Program-made: the position numbers and the translations under genes
Shown: positions 42,901 through 51,785 of the stretch, piece by piece
Layout of the letters: every line of letters begins with the position of its first letter
How positions within the stretch are numbered: the stretch's first letter is position 1
Assembly: GCA_018701395.1 (NCBI GenBank)
Contig: JABIWU010000005.1
Coordinates: 1 to 64,000, forward strand
Direction of reading: 5' to 3'
DNA from: Phycisphaerae bacterium
GTDB lineage: Bacteria; Planctomycetota; Phycisphaerae; Phycisphaerales; SM1A02
DNA: 64,000 bases
Notes under the pieces: model-generated
Told to the model about the DNA's origin: nothing
Databases searched by the model: none
Seen by the model: only the letters and a program-made list of their open reading frames with translations

Positions 42901-43824
42901 TTACTGTGTATGACTAAATTTGCTTGCAGGAATGTCGCCTATTTTTTGAGCCTTTGAAATCCACAAACTTTGGTCAGTCAATGTCTCAAGTTCGACATTC
43001 ATGGTTGACCCGTCTGCATTACAAATTGCTGGCATTCCGTTAAAACGACCGAGTGGAATCGCAGTGTCAAATTTTGCTTCAACGCGATTTTGTCCGAGTG
43101 GTTTCCATTTAACAACTCTTGCAAATATGCTAGGAATTGCGAAGTATGTTCCAGTTGTATCGTCTTGCATTTCTTCATAAACACCTTGTTCAGCAAAAAA
43201 GGTGCTGCAAAAAACAATTTGCTTGCTTGATTTTTGAATTTGAGAATCAAATGTTGCCACGACATTCTCGACTCTTCCGTCAGTTAATGTGACCGATTTG
43301 AATAGCATATTTGGTTTGTTAGTGTGGTCATCAGTTTCCCACCAACCGCCGAGGTAAAATCCGTTGTAACCAAACGCAGGTTCAGTTGCAATTTCATTTG
43401 AGTGTTGTGTCAGTTGATTGCCGTTAGATTCCCATTCAACTTCTTTGTAAAAAAGCAGTGAATTCCAGTCATTATTCATGTAACTTAATAACCGCCAAGG
43501 CCAAGGACCAGCTACATTTGAAATTTCAGAATTATATTCGGGTGCAGGTGGAACGATAGATTCATCAGGGAAAGCCCATGCAAGTTTTCGATATTTTTGC
43601 ACCTCGCCACTTAGGTAACCAGGTAGCAACTTGCCTCGATGGTCACCGGTATACATAGCCCACGCTTTGCCAGCGTGACTTATAAGTGCTAGTTCTTGGG
43701 TTTTATTCGCACGCATACGTGCAGATTTAAGTGAAGGAAGAATAATTGCAGCGAGCACCCCAATGATCGCAATGACAACAATCATCTCGATAATTGAAAA
43801 ACCATTTGCGTTTTTGAAATTCAA
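42901..43824 (-). CDS. Prepilin-like protein with type IV N-terminal methylation motif
   Basis: The protein begins MNFKNANGFSIIEMIVVIAIIGVLAAIILPSLKSARMRAN. This is the type II/IV pilin signal, with a cleavable leader ending in glycine, phenylalanine at +1, glutamate at +5 and one hydrophobic helix. The remaining roughly 265 residues resemble the pseudopilin-like proteins abundant in planctomycetes, with aromatic-rich loops. No assembly genes or prepilin peptidase are nearby. The ATG overlaps the ispG stop by four bases, so it is co-transcribed with ispG, apparently without functional connection. It converges on the TraB-like gene. Confidence 0.82.
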   Translation of the reverse strand: MNFKNANGFSIIEMIVVIAIIGVLAAIILPSLKSARMRANKTQELALISHAGKAWAMYTGDHRGKLLPGYLSGEVQKYRKLAWAFPDESIVPPAPEYNSEISNVAGPWPWRLLSYMNNDWNSLLFYKEVEWESNGNQLTQHSNEIATEPAFGYNGFYLGGWWETDDHTNKPNMLFKSVTLTDGRVENVVATFDSQIQKSSKQIVFCSTFFAEQGVYEEMQDDTTGTYFAIPSIFARVVKWKPLGQNRVEAKFDTAIPLGRFNGMPAICNADGSTMNVELETLTDQSLWISKAQKIGDIPASKFSHTQ

Positions 43825-45002
43825 GTGGTGTTGCCTTCGACAGTAATAGGCGCGGTGATAGTCACCGCTTTGTCGCCAAGTTTTGTTTCGCCATTTCGAA
43901 CTCGATCTTGAAGAGACTTACATTCACTTAGCAGGCGGTCTAGGATTTCATCTTCGCTGACATTGGCAACTCGTTCGCCTTGCACGTAGATTATTCCGCG
44001 TCTGTCACCAGCAAAAACGGCGACATCAGCACCTTCTGCCTCGCCTGGACCATTCACGACGCAACCCATCACAGCAACTTTAATTGGAATATCAATATCG
44101 GTTTCTAGTTGGTTGCGTACATCGTCAACGAGTTTGAATAAATCAACTTGTATTCTTCCGCAGCTAGGACACGCAATAAGTTCTGCGCCAATTCTTGGTC
44201 GTAGGTCTAAACAGTTAAGTAATTCAACGCCGTCTTCAACTTCAAAAATTGTATCGCTTGCATAACTAATACGAATGGTGTCGCCTATCCCTTGGGAAAG
44301 CAACGAGCCTATCGCAGAAATGGAACGGATAGATCCGGTTTCGCGCGGTCCGGCGTGTGTTACACCAAGGTGCAAGGGATAATCAAATCTCTTAGAAAGT
44401 TCTTGGTAAATATCGATGACATGCCGAGCGTCCATTAGTTTTGCACTTAGGCAAATGTTATGAAAATCTCTAGCATCAAAAATTTCAAGGTACTCTTCAA
44501 CTTTTGCGATCATCATTGCAAGCAAATGGCCATTAGTACGTTCAGAAAAAAATGAAGCAAGTTCTTCTTGCCTTTTTAACTTATTTTTTCGTTCGACGAC
44601 AGATCCTTCGTTTACGCCGATTCGAATTGGAATATCTGCATCTTTACAGGCGTCAATGACGGAGTTAACTTGCTCGATGTCACCGATGTTCCCTGGATTA
44701 AGACGAATTTTTTGAACACCCGCTTCGATGGCTTCAAGTGCGCGTTTAAAGTGGAAGTGAACATCAGCAACGATTGGCACAGAAACTTGTGAAAGTATTT
44801 CTGTAAGCGCTAGAGTGTCTTTCTTTTCTGGAACGGCTACGCGAACAATGTCAGCACCAGCTTTTGCAAGCCGGTTGATTTCAGCTACGCAGGTATCTAT
44901 TTCATACGTATAGCCCGAAGTCATAGACTGCACTGAAACGGGTGCATTTCCACCAATTGCAATATCGCCAACATGTATTTGTTTTGTAACCTTGCGTTGC
45001 AT
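43821..45002 (-). CDS. ispG: 4-hydroxy-3-methylbut-2-enyl-diphosphate synthase
   Basis: IspG (GcpE) is the iron-sulfur enzyme converting MEcPP to HMBPP in the MEP pathway. The N-terminal TIM barrel opens with VSVQSMTSGYTYEIDT. The [4Fe-4S] ligands are in LIACPSCGR and MGCVVNGPGEAEGADVAV with the nearby conserved glutamate. At 393 residues it is the compact bacterial form. The ATG lies seven bases after a TACAAT -10 box, implying a leaderless message. Together with dxs and ispA it makes this region rich in isoprenoid genes. Confidence 0.96.
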   Translation of the reverse strand: MQRKVTKQIHVGDIAIGGNAPVSVQSMTSGYTYEIDTCVAEINRLAKAGADIVRVAVPEKKDTLALTEILSQVSVPIVADVHFHFKRALEAIEAGVQKIRLNPGNIGDIEQVNSVIDACKDADIPIRIGVNEGSVVERKNKLKRQEELASFFSERTNGHLLAMMIAKVEEYLEIFDARDFHNICLSAKLMDARHVIDIYQELSKRFDYPLHLGVTHAGPRETGSIRSISAIGSLLSQGIGDTIRISYASDTIFEVEDGVELLNCLDLRPRIGAELIACPSCGRIQVDLFKLVDDVRNQLETDIDIPIKVAVMGCVVNGPGEAEGADVAVFAGDRRGIIYVQGERVANVSEDEILDRLLSECKSLQDRVRNGETKLGDKAVTITAPITVEGNTT

Positions 45003-45009
45003 TCGTTGT

Positions 45010-45030
45010 ATTGTAGATTAATTAATCTAC
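45010..45030 (-). promoter_or_regulatory. -10 box of ispG overlapping an 18-bp palindrome
   Basis: TACAAT (45010-45015, minus strand) ends seven bases before the ispG ATG. It overlaps GTAGATTAATTAATCTAC, a perfect 18-bp palindrome at 45013-45030 that fills most of the 34-base gap after topA. The palindrome is AT-rich and lacks a T-run, so an operator covering the promoter is plausible. Confidence 0.5.
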
Positions 45031-45036
45031 GGCTAA

Positions 45037-47733
45037 TTAATCGGGGAATACTTCGAGTTCGATAACGTTACCTTCGATGAGTAAATCTTCAATAGGTGTG
45101 CCTTCTGGAATGACTTTTCCGCTCATTGTGGTGATAATTATTTGCGGATTTGCTTCCATATGCACATTTAACGCTGCATCTAGTTCATCTCTGACGTCGT
45201 CTTCAAGAGTTTTCCAGCCCATTCGACCCTTGCATTTCGGGAAGGTCGAACAACCAAGCCAAGGTCCTCGTTTTCCATGTCGTAAATTCATTGGACTCTC
45301 GCATTTTTCACAGATGAGCGATTCAATAAGAAGAGCTGGTGGAGATGGGTATTTAATCCCACCTTTTTTGTCGAGGTTCACAACAGTTTTTATTTCTGGA
45401 TAATTAACTGATGCGAGGAATGGACCAAATCTGCCAGTTCTTTTTTCCATAGCAGACCCATCTTCTGGGCAAGCAACATCAACTCGTTCTGGAAGTAGAG
45501 GTCGACCTTTGCGGTCAATGGGTGCAGCGTATTTACAATCGGGATAACTCGTGCAGGATAAGAATCGACCATTTTTGCCAAAACGATATTCAGTCCTACT
45601 TTCGCACGCAGGGCATTTGTAAATTGCAGGTTTTGTTTCAGCTTTTGCATGCGGCATTTCTTCGTAGGCAGTTTCTAATCGTTTGCTAAAACGGCCGTAG
45701 AAATCGTGCAACATCTCAACCCAATTAGTTTCTCCCTTGGCAATATTATCAAGGCGCTGCTCAAGTGAGCGAGTATATTCAACACCCATTAATATAGGGA
45801 ATGCTTCAACTAGTTTGTCTGTAACTACTTCGCCAAGGTCCGTTGGGTGGAACGAGCGGTCTATTTTTTCGACGTATTTTCTATATTGAATTACTTCAAT
45901 AATGGATGCATAGGTTGAAGGTCGACCAATTCCCTCGGACTCTAATTTTTTAATCAATGACGCTTCGCTATATCGAGAAGGAGGCGATGAGAAATTTTGT
46001 TTTGGAGTTATATCAAACGGATATAGAACATCTTCTTCTTTTAATACCGGTAGGTTTTGTTCTGTGTCTGAAGAAGGAACGCCACTGGCTTTGTAGAAAC
46101 CATCAAAAGCAAGCGTTCTGCCACCGACTTTAAAAATTGCACCAGTTGCTTCATCTTCACGTTCAAAGTAAAACTCTGTTCGATGCCACCGTGCAGGCAT
46201 CATTTGGCAAGCAACAAAGCGCGACCAAATTAATTTATATAAGCGACGCTGATCTTCATCGATCGACGCAGGTAGTGTGTCGGGATGGCGACCCGCTTCG
46301 GTTGGCCGAATCGCTTCATGCGCTTCTTGCGCATTTTGATTTGCAGATGTATAGAAATTTGGTTTTGCAGGAAGATACGCTTCGCCAAATGTATTGCCGA
46401 CGTACGTACGCACAGAAATGAGAGCATCTCCCGAAAGATGGGTTGAATCGGTACGCATATATGTGATTAAACCAACTTGACCCTCGCCTTTTATGGTGAT
46501 ACCTTCATACAGCGCTTGAGCTGCTCGCATTGTTCTTTTTGCACCAAAACCAAGGACGGTTGATGCAGATGCTTGCAGTGACGAGGTTATAAAGGGGGCT
46601 GGTGGTCGAACGGTATTGTCCTTTTGAGTGATGGTATTCACTTTGTATGAAACGCCATCTGCAAGTTCGCCATCTAAAGTGATGCAATGTTTTGCAGGAC
46701 CTCTGCCTTCTTCATCGTCAACGATAGTAAGCGTTGGGTCAGCAAGTCCGACCGCTTTTCCTACTTCTATCAATCGAGTTTTGTGCAAATCAATAGTGTC
46801 ATCGCAATCACTTGCTCGACTTACTTTAAATGATTTTCCTCCAAGTTCGACAAGGGTGCCCTCAATACTGCCACGCTCTGCTAGAAAAGCATTCATTTGT
46901 TTTCGGGTTGGACCTTTTCCACGTTCGTCTTTTGTAGCAAGGAACTCATTCCATTTACTTTTTACGGAACTGGTGGCATTAGCGTCTAGTGTAAATCGAC
47001 CAACTACACTCCAGGTTTCATCTGGAATATGCGCTTCAATCTCTTTTTCACGTTCGACCACAATGCGCACCGCAACTGACTGGACTCGCCCAGCACTAAG
47101 GCCACCGGCAACTCGTTTCCAGAGAAGTGGCGATACTTTGTACCCAACTATTCTGTCAAGAATTCTTCTTGATTGTTGCGCATCTACGAAATCCATATTG
47201 ATTGGATGTGGGTGTTCGAACGCTTCTTTAATTTGCTTTTTTGTAATGGCGTTGAAAATTACTCGCTTTGCTTTTGTTGGATCAACTTCTAAAAGTTCGG
47301 CAAGATGCCAAGCGATCGCTTCTCCTTCTCGATCAAGGTCGCTTGCAAACCAAACGTCTTTTGCAACCTTCGCAGCTTTTTTCAACTCACTTGCAAGTAT
47401 GTTTTTTCCTTTAAGAACTTCATAGGTTGGCTTGAAATCATTTTCTAAATCAACACCTGGGACGGGTTGTTTCGACCCTTTTGGAGCCCGCGCAGGAAGA
47501 TCGCGAATATGGCCAACTGAAGATGTAACGGCATAATCATCGCCAAGATATTTATTAATAGTCCTCGCTTTAGCTGGAGATTCGACAATTACGAGATGCT
47601 TACCTGTTGCATCTGGCACAGCGTTACGTTTCTTAGACGCAGCTTTCTTACTCGTCTTTTTCTTCGTAGTCTTCTTTTTTGTGGTCTTCTTTTTAGCCAA
47701 AATATTATCTCTGATACGGGGTTCGAGCCTCAT
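45037..47733 (-). CDS. topA: DNA topoisomerase I
   Basis: This is a type IA topoisomerase that relaxes negative supercoils. The TOPRIM domain starts at HLVIVESPAKARTINKYLG with the acidic triad in ASDLDREGEAIAWHL. The active-site tyrosine is in GLITYMRTDSTHLS. C-terminal zinc-ribbon repeats follow: CPACESRTEYRFGKNGRFLSC, a degenerate ribbon lacking cysteines in its second half, and CEKCESPMNLRHGKRGPWLGC. The N-terminus is a lysine-threonine repeat (KKTTKKKTTKKKTSKKAAS), probably disordered and DNA-binding. A TTG at 47700 would give the more natural opening MAKKKTTKK; the ATG at 47733 adds eleven atypical residues, so the start is uncertain. Confidence 0.95.
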   Translation of the reverse strand: MRLEPRIRDNILAKKKTTKKKTTKKKTSKKAASKKRNAVPDATGKHLVIVESPAKARTINKYLGDDYAVTSSVGHIRDLPARAPKGSKQPVPGVDLENDFKPTYEVLKGKNILASELKKAAKVAKDVWFASDLDREGEAIAWHLAELLEVDPTKAKRVIFNAITKKQIKEAFEHPHPINMDFVDAQQSRRILDRIVGYKVSPLLWKRVAGGLSAGRVQSVAVRIVVEREKEIEAHIPDETWSVVGRFTLDANATSSVKSKWNEFLATKDERGKGPTRKQMNAFLAERGSIEGTLVELGGKSFKVSRASDCDDTIDLHKTRLIEVGKAVGLADPTLTIVDDEEGRGPAKHCITLDGELADGVSYKVNTITQKDNTVRPPAPFITSSLQASASTVLGFGAKRTMRAAQALYEGITIKGEGQVGLITYMRTDSTHLSGDALISVRTYVGNTFGEAYLPAKPNFYTSANQNAQEAHEAIRPTEAGRHPDTLPASIDEDQRRLYKLIWSRFVACQMMPARWHRTEFYFEREDEATGAIFKVGGRTLAFDGFYKASGVPSSDTEQNLPVLKEEDVLYPFDITPKQNFSSPPSRYSEASLIKKLESEGIGRPSTYASIIEVIQYRKYVEKIDRSFHPTDLGEVVTDKLVEAFPILMGVEYTRSLEQRLDNIAKGETNWVEMLHDFYGRFSKRLETAYEEMPHAKAETKPAIYKCPACESRTEYRFGKNGRFLSCTSYPDCKYAAPIDRKGRPLLPERVDVACPEDGSAMEKRTGRFGPFLASVNYPEIKTVVNLDKKGGIKYPSPPALLIESLICEKCESPMNLRHGKRGPWLGCSTFPKCKGRMGWKTLEDDVRDELDAALNVHMEANPQIIITTMSGKVIPEGTPIEDLLIEGNVIELEVFPD

Positions 47734-47775
47734 TCCATCGGCAATGCGAAGCGAACGGCTTGCCTTTGGCGAAGC

Positions 47776-47804
47776 ATTGAAACGACTTTTCAGAAATTGT
47801 CAAG
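47776..47804 (-). promoter_or_regulatory. topA promoter
   Basis: On the minus strand a perfect -35 TTGACA (47799-47804), a 17-base spacer and TTCAAT (47776-47781) lie between miaA and topA. It would give a leader of roughly 35 to 70 bases depending on which topA start is used. The -10 match is moderate (four of six). Confidence 0.4.
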
Positions 47805-47808
47805 TGCA

Positions 47809-48741
47809 CTATATAGGTAAATTGTTCGGCAAAATAGACGTAAGTGCTTGTTCAGTAGCATGTTGTACGCCTTTATTGTCCATTTCAATAAAATGTGCAG
47901 AAGGCAAAATTTGGAACTTTCTGAGCCAAGTTCGTTGCTGTTTGGCGTATCGGCGTGTCAAAATTTTGATTCGCTCCCTTGCTTCATCAAGAGAACACTC
48001 ACCCCGCAAATGGGCAAGGATTTGCTTGTATCCAAGTGCCTCGGAGGCTTGTTTCCCGAGATTCTCCTTTATCGCTTCTACTTCTGCGAGAAGCCCCTCA
48101 TTGAACATGGCCTTCACCCGGGCGTTTATTCGTTTGTTTATTGTTTTGACTGGCCAGTTAAGACCAATTATGATTGCATCTTCTCGAGGCATCGGTTTGC
48201 CCCACTGGGATTGCAACGATGAAAGTGGGAAACCCGTCGCTTCGCAAACTTCAATAGCGCGCACAAGACGCCTTTTATCATTTATGTGAATGCGATCGGC
48301 AGCCTCGGGGTCTAATTCACGCAGCCGTGTTTGAAGTTTAGTATTTTCTATTGCATTCAATACATCTCGTTTTTCTTGATCACAATCGGGCCCATCAAAC
48401 AAACCAAACAGGAGTGACTGTACATATAAATTTGTACCGCCAACAACAATTGGCCACTTACCTCGGTTACGAATATCTTCGATTACAGCATTTGCATGTG
48501 TAAGCCATGTTTCAACTGTAAAGCCGTCCTCACTTGGATTAGCAATGTCAACAAGATGGTGCACAGCAGCAGCCCGCTCTTCTTCGGTTGGCTTTGCTGT
48601 GCCAATGTCCATGCCTGTATACACTTGCATTGAATCGGCGCAAATGCATTCACCACCTCCAGGAAGTTCATTTGCGAGCGAAATGGCAAGCGATGTTTTT
48701 CCGCCAGCAGTTGGGCCAAGAATTAGAACGATAGGGTGCAT
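47809..48741 (-). CDS. miaA: tRNA dimethylallyltransferase
   Basis: MiaA prenylates A37 of tRNAs that read codons starting with U, using dimethylallyl diphosphate from the isoprenoid pathway. The P-loop is GPTAGGKTSLAI (residues 9-20), then CADSMQVYTGMDIGTAKPT and VVGGTNLYVQSLL, all diagnostic. At 310 residues it is full length. The ATG at 48741 is nine bases from its TAAGAT -10 box, which forms a palindrome with the -10 of pgk. topA follows in the same direction with its own promoter. Confidence 0.96.
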   Translation of the reverse strand: MHPIVLILGPTAGGKTSLAISLANELPGGGECICADSMQVYTGMDIGTAKPTEEERAAAVHHLVDIANPSEDGFTVETWLTHANAVIEDIRNRGKWPIVVGGTNLYVQSLLFGLFDGPDCDQEKRDVLNAIENTKLQTRLRELDPEAADRIHINDKRRLVRAIEVCEATGFPLSSLQSQWGKPMPREDAIIIGLNWPVKTINKRINARVKAMFNEGLLAEVEAIKENLGKQASEALGYKQILAHLRGECSLDEARERIKILTRRYAKQQRTWLRKFQILPSAHFIEMDNKGVQHATEQALTSILPNNLPI

Positions 48742-48750
48742 ACTTTGTAT

Positions 48751-48768
48751 ATCTTATGAGCATAAGAT
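48751..48768. promoter_or_regulatory. Palindromic divergent promoter (miaA / pgk)
   Basis: ATCTTATGAGCATAAGAT has perfect 8-base arms around AG. Each arm carries a TAAGAT -10 hexamer facing outward. The left hexamer ends nine bases before the miaA ATG (48741) and the right one six bases before the pgk ATG (48775). Start codons are only 33 bases apart. There is no ribosome-binding site on either side. Confidence 0.65.
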
Positions 48769-48774
48769 AGAACT

Positions 48775-49938
48775 ATGAAACAGACTATCGAACAAATTGA
48801 TGTTGGTGGAAAAAGAGTCTTGATGCGTGTGGACTTTAATGTTCCCATCAGGGACGGCGTAATTACCGATGACCGTCGAATAGAGATGGCACTTCCAAGT
48901 ATTAAAAGCGTTCTAAACCGTGGCGGAACTTTAACATTGATGAGTCACCTTGGAAGACCTAAAGGCAATGGCTACGAGGAAGAATTTTCCCTTTCGCCAG
49001 TCGCAGAGCGATTGAGCGATTTGCTTGAGAGGAAAGTGGTCTTCTCTGATGAAGACACGACTTCTGAAATAGTTCTCGTTGAAAACTTACGTTTTTCAGC
49101 AGGAGAAAAACAAGGAGATGCTTCTTTTGCAGAATCCCTCGCCGCTAAAGGCGACATTTATTGCAATGATGCATTCGGCACTGCACATCGAAATCACGCA
49201 TCAATGGTAGCAGTCCCAGAAGCGATGTCAGGCAAACCGCGTGTCGCGGGGTTATTGCTTGCAAAGGAATTGAAATATTTAGATGAAACAATTACACATG
49301 CGTCGAAACCATTCGTTGCAGTTATTGGTGGCGCGAAAGTTTCTGACAAGATGGGAGCAATCGAAAATTTACTTGGCAAAGTCGATACAATTTTAATTGG
49401 TGGTGCGATGGCATATACTTTTTTGGCTGCGAGGGGAAAACAAATTGGTAGCAGTTTGCTTGAGCAAGATCGAATTGAAGATGCTTTGCGAATTATTTCG
49501 GCAGCAGAAAAAAGTCCGACGTCCTTGTTGTTACCAATGGATCATGTTTGTGCAGAAGAGATTAAAGAGGGCACCGCAATACAACTTGTGAATGATGAAA
49601 TTCCAGATGGATGGATGGGTTTAGATATTGGCCCAGAAACGAGCAGTCAATACGTTGAAGTGTTGCTTGAAGCAAGAACAATTATCTGGAATGGACCGAT
49701 GGGGGTGTTTGAAATGCCACCATTTTCTGTTGGAACACGGCAGATTGCTGAGGCAATAGCAACAGCAACGGATGGGGGCGCAATCTCCATTGTTGGTGGA
49801 GGTGATTCCGCAGCAGCGATTTCTAGGTTCAATTTAGCCCCTCAAATGACCCATATTTCTACTGGCGGGGGCGCTAGCTTACAAATGCTTGAAGGAAAGG
49901 CGTTTTTAAGTGTTACCAAACTCGATGATACCGTATGA
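48775..49938 (+). CDS. pgk: Phosphoglycerate kinase
   Basis: PGK transfers phosphate from 1,3-bisphosphoglycerate to ADP in glycolysis. The sequence shows LMRVDFNVPI, the arginine/histidine substrate segment TLMSHLGRPKG, VLVENLRF, YCNDAFGTAHRNHAS and the C-terminal nucleotide loop GGAISIVGGGDSAAAI. At 387 residues it is normal. It starts leaderless six bases after TAAGAT and is followed by the thioredoxin-like gene with a separate Shine-Dalgarno site. It is not linked to gap or tpi in this window. Confidence 0.97.
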   Translation: MKQTIEQIDVGGKRVLMRVDFNVPIRDGVITDDRRIEMALPSIKSVLNRGGTLTLMSHLGRPKGNGYEEEFSLSPVAERLSDLLERKVVFSDEDTTSEIVLVENLRFSAGEKQGDASFAESLAAKGDIYCNDAFGTAHRNHASMVAVPEAMSGKPRVAGLLLAKELKYLDETITHASKPFVAVIGGAKVSDKMGAIENLLGKVDTILIGGAMAYTFLAARGKQIGSSLLEQDRIEDALRIISAAEKSPTSLLLPMDHVCAEEIKEGTAIQLVNDEIPDGWMGLDIGPETSSQYVEVLLEARTIIWNGPMGVFEMPPFSVGTRQIAEAIATATDGGAISIVGGGDSAAAISRFNLAPQMTHISTGGGASLQMLEGKAFLSVTKLDDTV

Positions 49939-49990
49939 TTACACATATTAAGAGAGAGTATTCTCTGAAGAAACTTAAGGAGTTTTATCA

Positions 49991-51049
49991 ATGCGAGTTC
50001 GAACAATATTTACATTAGCCCTTTTTTCAATTTTTTGCTTGGTTACATTTGCAGATGCTCAACCAGGTGGCAGGCAAACATTGTCTGTTGGCGATTCAGC
50101 GCCCGCGCTGAATGTTGAAACTTGGGTAAAGGGAGAATTTAATCCTTCTAATGCCGAAGTATATGTCGTTGAATTTTGGGCAACTTGGTGTGGACCATGT
50201 AAACGCTCTATTCCACATCTAACGCAACTTCAAGAAGAATATGCTGAAGATGGTTTGACAATCGTTGGGATTTCAACAGATGAAGATTCAAGTTTAGTTA
50301 AGAAGTTCGTCGCCCAACAAGGCATGAAGATGGATTACACAATTGGCGTGGACAATCGTCGCCGAACACAACGCAATTGGATGGACAAGGCAGGACTTAA
50401 AGGTATACCTTCGGCATTTATTGTTGACATAAATGGAATTATTCAGTTCATCGGTAACCCCCTTGAAGAAGCATTTGAAGATACCTTGCATTTGGTAATG
50501 TCAGGTCGATACGATTTGCAAAAAAGCGAAAAAGCACAGCCAGCGATTGACGGCGCAAAACAATTTCGTAAGTTAAACAGTTGGGCAGAAGCAGAAAAAC
50601 ATTACAATCAAGCAATCGGCGTCGATCAATTTGTATTTGCAAAGCTGTATCTTGAGTTATTCGAGATGTTATTGCTTGAACAAGGTGACACGACTGGAGC
50701 ATATAAGCTTATTGGAGATGTCATGCTAACTCGGGGTTCTGAAGATCCAGAACTTTTAACTTGGTTCGCAAAAATGATTGCAACAGACGATCGCATTACG
50801 GGATCAAAACGTCGCATGGACGTTGCCATGTCATTAGCAAAAACTGCACAATCATTTGCTCGAAAGAAAACCGATCCACTTTACTTATCAACAATTGCGT
50901 TAGTGCACTTCGGAAATGGGAACATGGAAGAAGCAATCGAATGGCAACGTAAAGCGTATTTCTCAGCAAAAGCAAAAGAAAAAGCGGAATACAAATTTAC
51001 CTTAGATAGTTACAAAACGCAACAACAACGCGCAAGCGCCAGCGAGTAA
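49991..51049 (+). CDS. TlpA-like thioredoxin with C-terminal helical repeats
   Basis: This exported protein of 352 residues has a signal peptide (RTIFTLALFSIFCLVTFADAQ, about 1-24). A TlpA/ResA-like thioredoxin domain carries the redox motif FWATWCGPCKRS (cysteines 67 and 70) and the cis-proline in KGIPSAFIVD. The C-terminal half (about 175-350) is helical and looks like TPR repeats (WAEAEKHYNQAIG, NGNMEEAIEWQRKAY). It probably acts as an extracytoplasmic thiol-disulfide protein with a protein-binding tail. AAGGAG about nine bases before the ATG fixes the start. rpe follows after two bases. Confidence 0.88.
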   Translation: MRVRTIFTLALFSIFCLVTFADAQPGGRQTLSVGDSAPALNVETWVKGEFNPSNAEVYVVEFWATWCGPCKRSIPHLTQLQEEYAEDGLTIVGISTDEDSSLVKKFVAQQGMKMDYTIGVDNRRRTQRNWMDKAGLKGIPSAFIVDINGIIQFIGNPLEEAFEDTLHLVMSGRYDLQKSEKAQPAIDGAKQFRKLNSWAEAEKHYNQAIGVDQFVFAKLYLELFEMLLLEQGDTTGAYKLIGDVMLTRGSEDPELLTWFAKMIATDDRITGSKRRMDVAMSLAKTAQSFARKKTDPLYLSTIALVHFGNGNMEEAIEWQRKAYFSAKAKEKAEYKFTLDSYKTQQQRASASE

Positions 51050-51051
51050 AT

Positions 51052-51741
51052 ATGACAACACAGGCTAAGACGATGAGTTTGATTACTGCTCCTCCAACGC
51101 TTCCGCTTATTGCTCCATCCATTTTGTCTTCTGATTTTTCAAATCTTGGAGACGAATGCAAGGCAGTTTTAAATGGTGGTGCTGACCTTTTACATCTTGA
51201 TGTTATGGATGGATATTTTGTGCCCAACCTAACTATGGGCCCTGCACTTTGTAGTTCACTTCGAGTGACATTGCCAGAGGTCTATTTGGATGTGCATTTA
51301 ATGGTGAACAAGCCTTTGATGTATGTTCAATCATTTGCAGATGCTGGAGCGAATTTGTTCACCACTCATGTTGAAGCGGAAGATGACCCGCTAGAGGTAG
51401 CAAGTGCTGTGCACGCGGCAGGTATGGATGCTGGCATTGCAATTAATCCTCCAACAGATGTTCAAAAAATATTGCCACTCATAGAAGCATTTGATTTGAT
51501 TTTGGTAATGAGCGTGAACCCTGGTTTTTCAGGGCAGGCATTTATTCCTGAAGTGTTAACAAAAGTTGAAACAATTTCGAAACGACTACGACCTGACCAG
51601 CGACTTCAAATGGACGGTGGAGTTGGTTTAAAAACCTGCCAAGAGTGCAAGGACGCTGGTTGTGATGTTCTTGTTGCTGCATCAGCAATTTTTGGTGCAG
51701 ATGATTATCCTGCAGCAATTGCGGGACTGAGGGGACATTAA
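51052..51741 (+). CDS. rpe: Ribulose-phosphate 3-epimerase
   Basis: Rpe interconverts ribulose-5-phosphate and xylulose-5-phosphate in the pentose phosphate pathway. The TIM barrel shows IAPSILSSDFSNLGDE, the metal ligands in LLHLDVMDGYFVPN and LDVHLM, MSVNPGFSGQAFI, and MDGGVG. At 229 residues it is normal, with a short extra N-terminal segment before the first strand. It follows the thioredoxin gene by two bases, so it is co-transcribed. A 44-base gap separates it from accD. Confidence 0.96.
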   Translation: MTTQAKTMSLITAPPTLPLIAPSILSSDFSNLGDECKAVLNGGADLLHLDVMDGYFVPNLTMGPALCSSLRVTLPEVYLDVHLMVNKPLMYVQSFADAGANLFTTHVEAEDDPLEVASAVHAAGMDAGIAINPPTDVQKILPLIEAFDLILVMSVNPGFSGQAFIPEVLTKVETISKRLRPDQRLQMDGGVGLKTCQECKDAGCDVLVAASAIFGADDYPAAIAGLRGH

Positions 51742-51785
51742 CCGATAGCAATCCTTGATACGGTGAGTCCAAAAATAGTAATTTC

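Noticed and set aside
46628-47425. 265-codon plus-strand frame inside topA
   Set aside because: Low-complexity shadow of the topA coding strand. topA motifs are intact through the region.
47640-47700. Repeat array in the 5' end of topA as a tandem repeat element
   Set aside because: It is explained by codons for a lysine-threonine repeat in the N-terminal tail, common in topoisomerases and DNA-binding tails.
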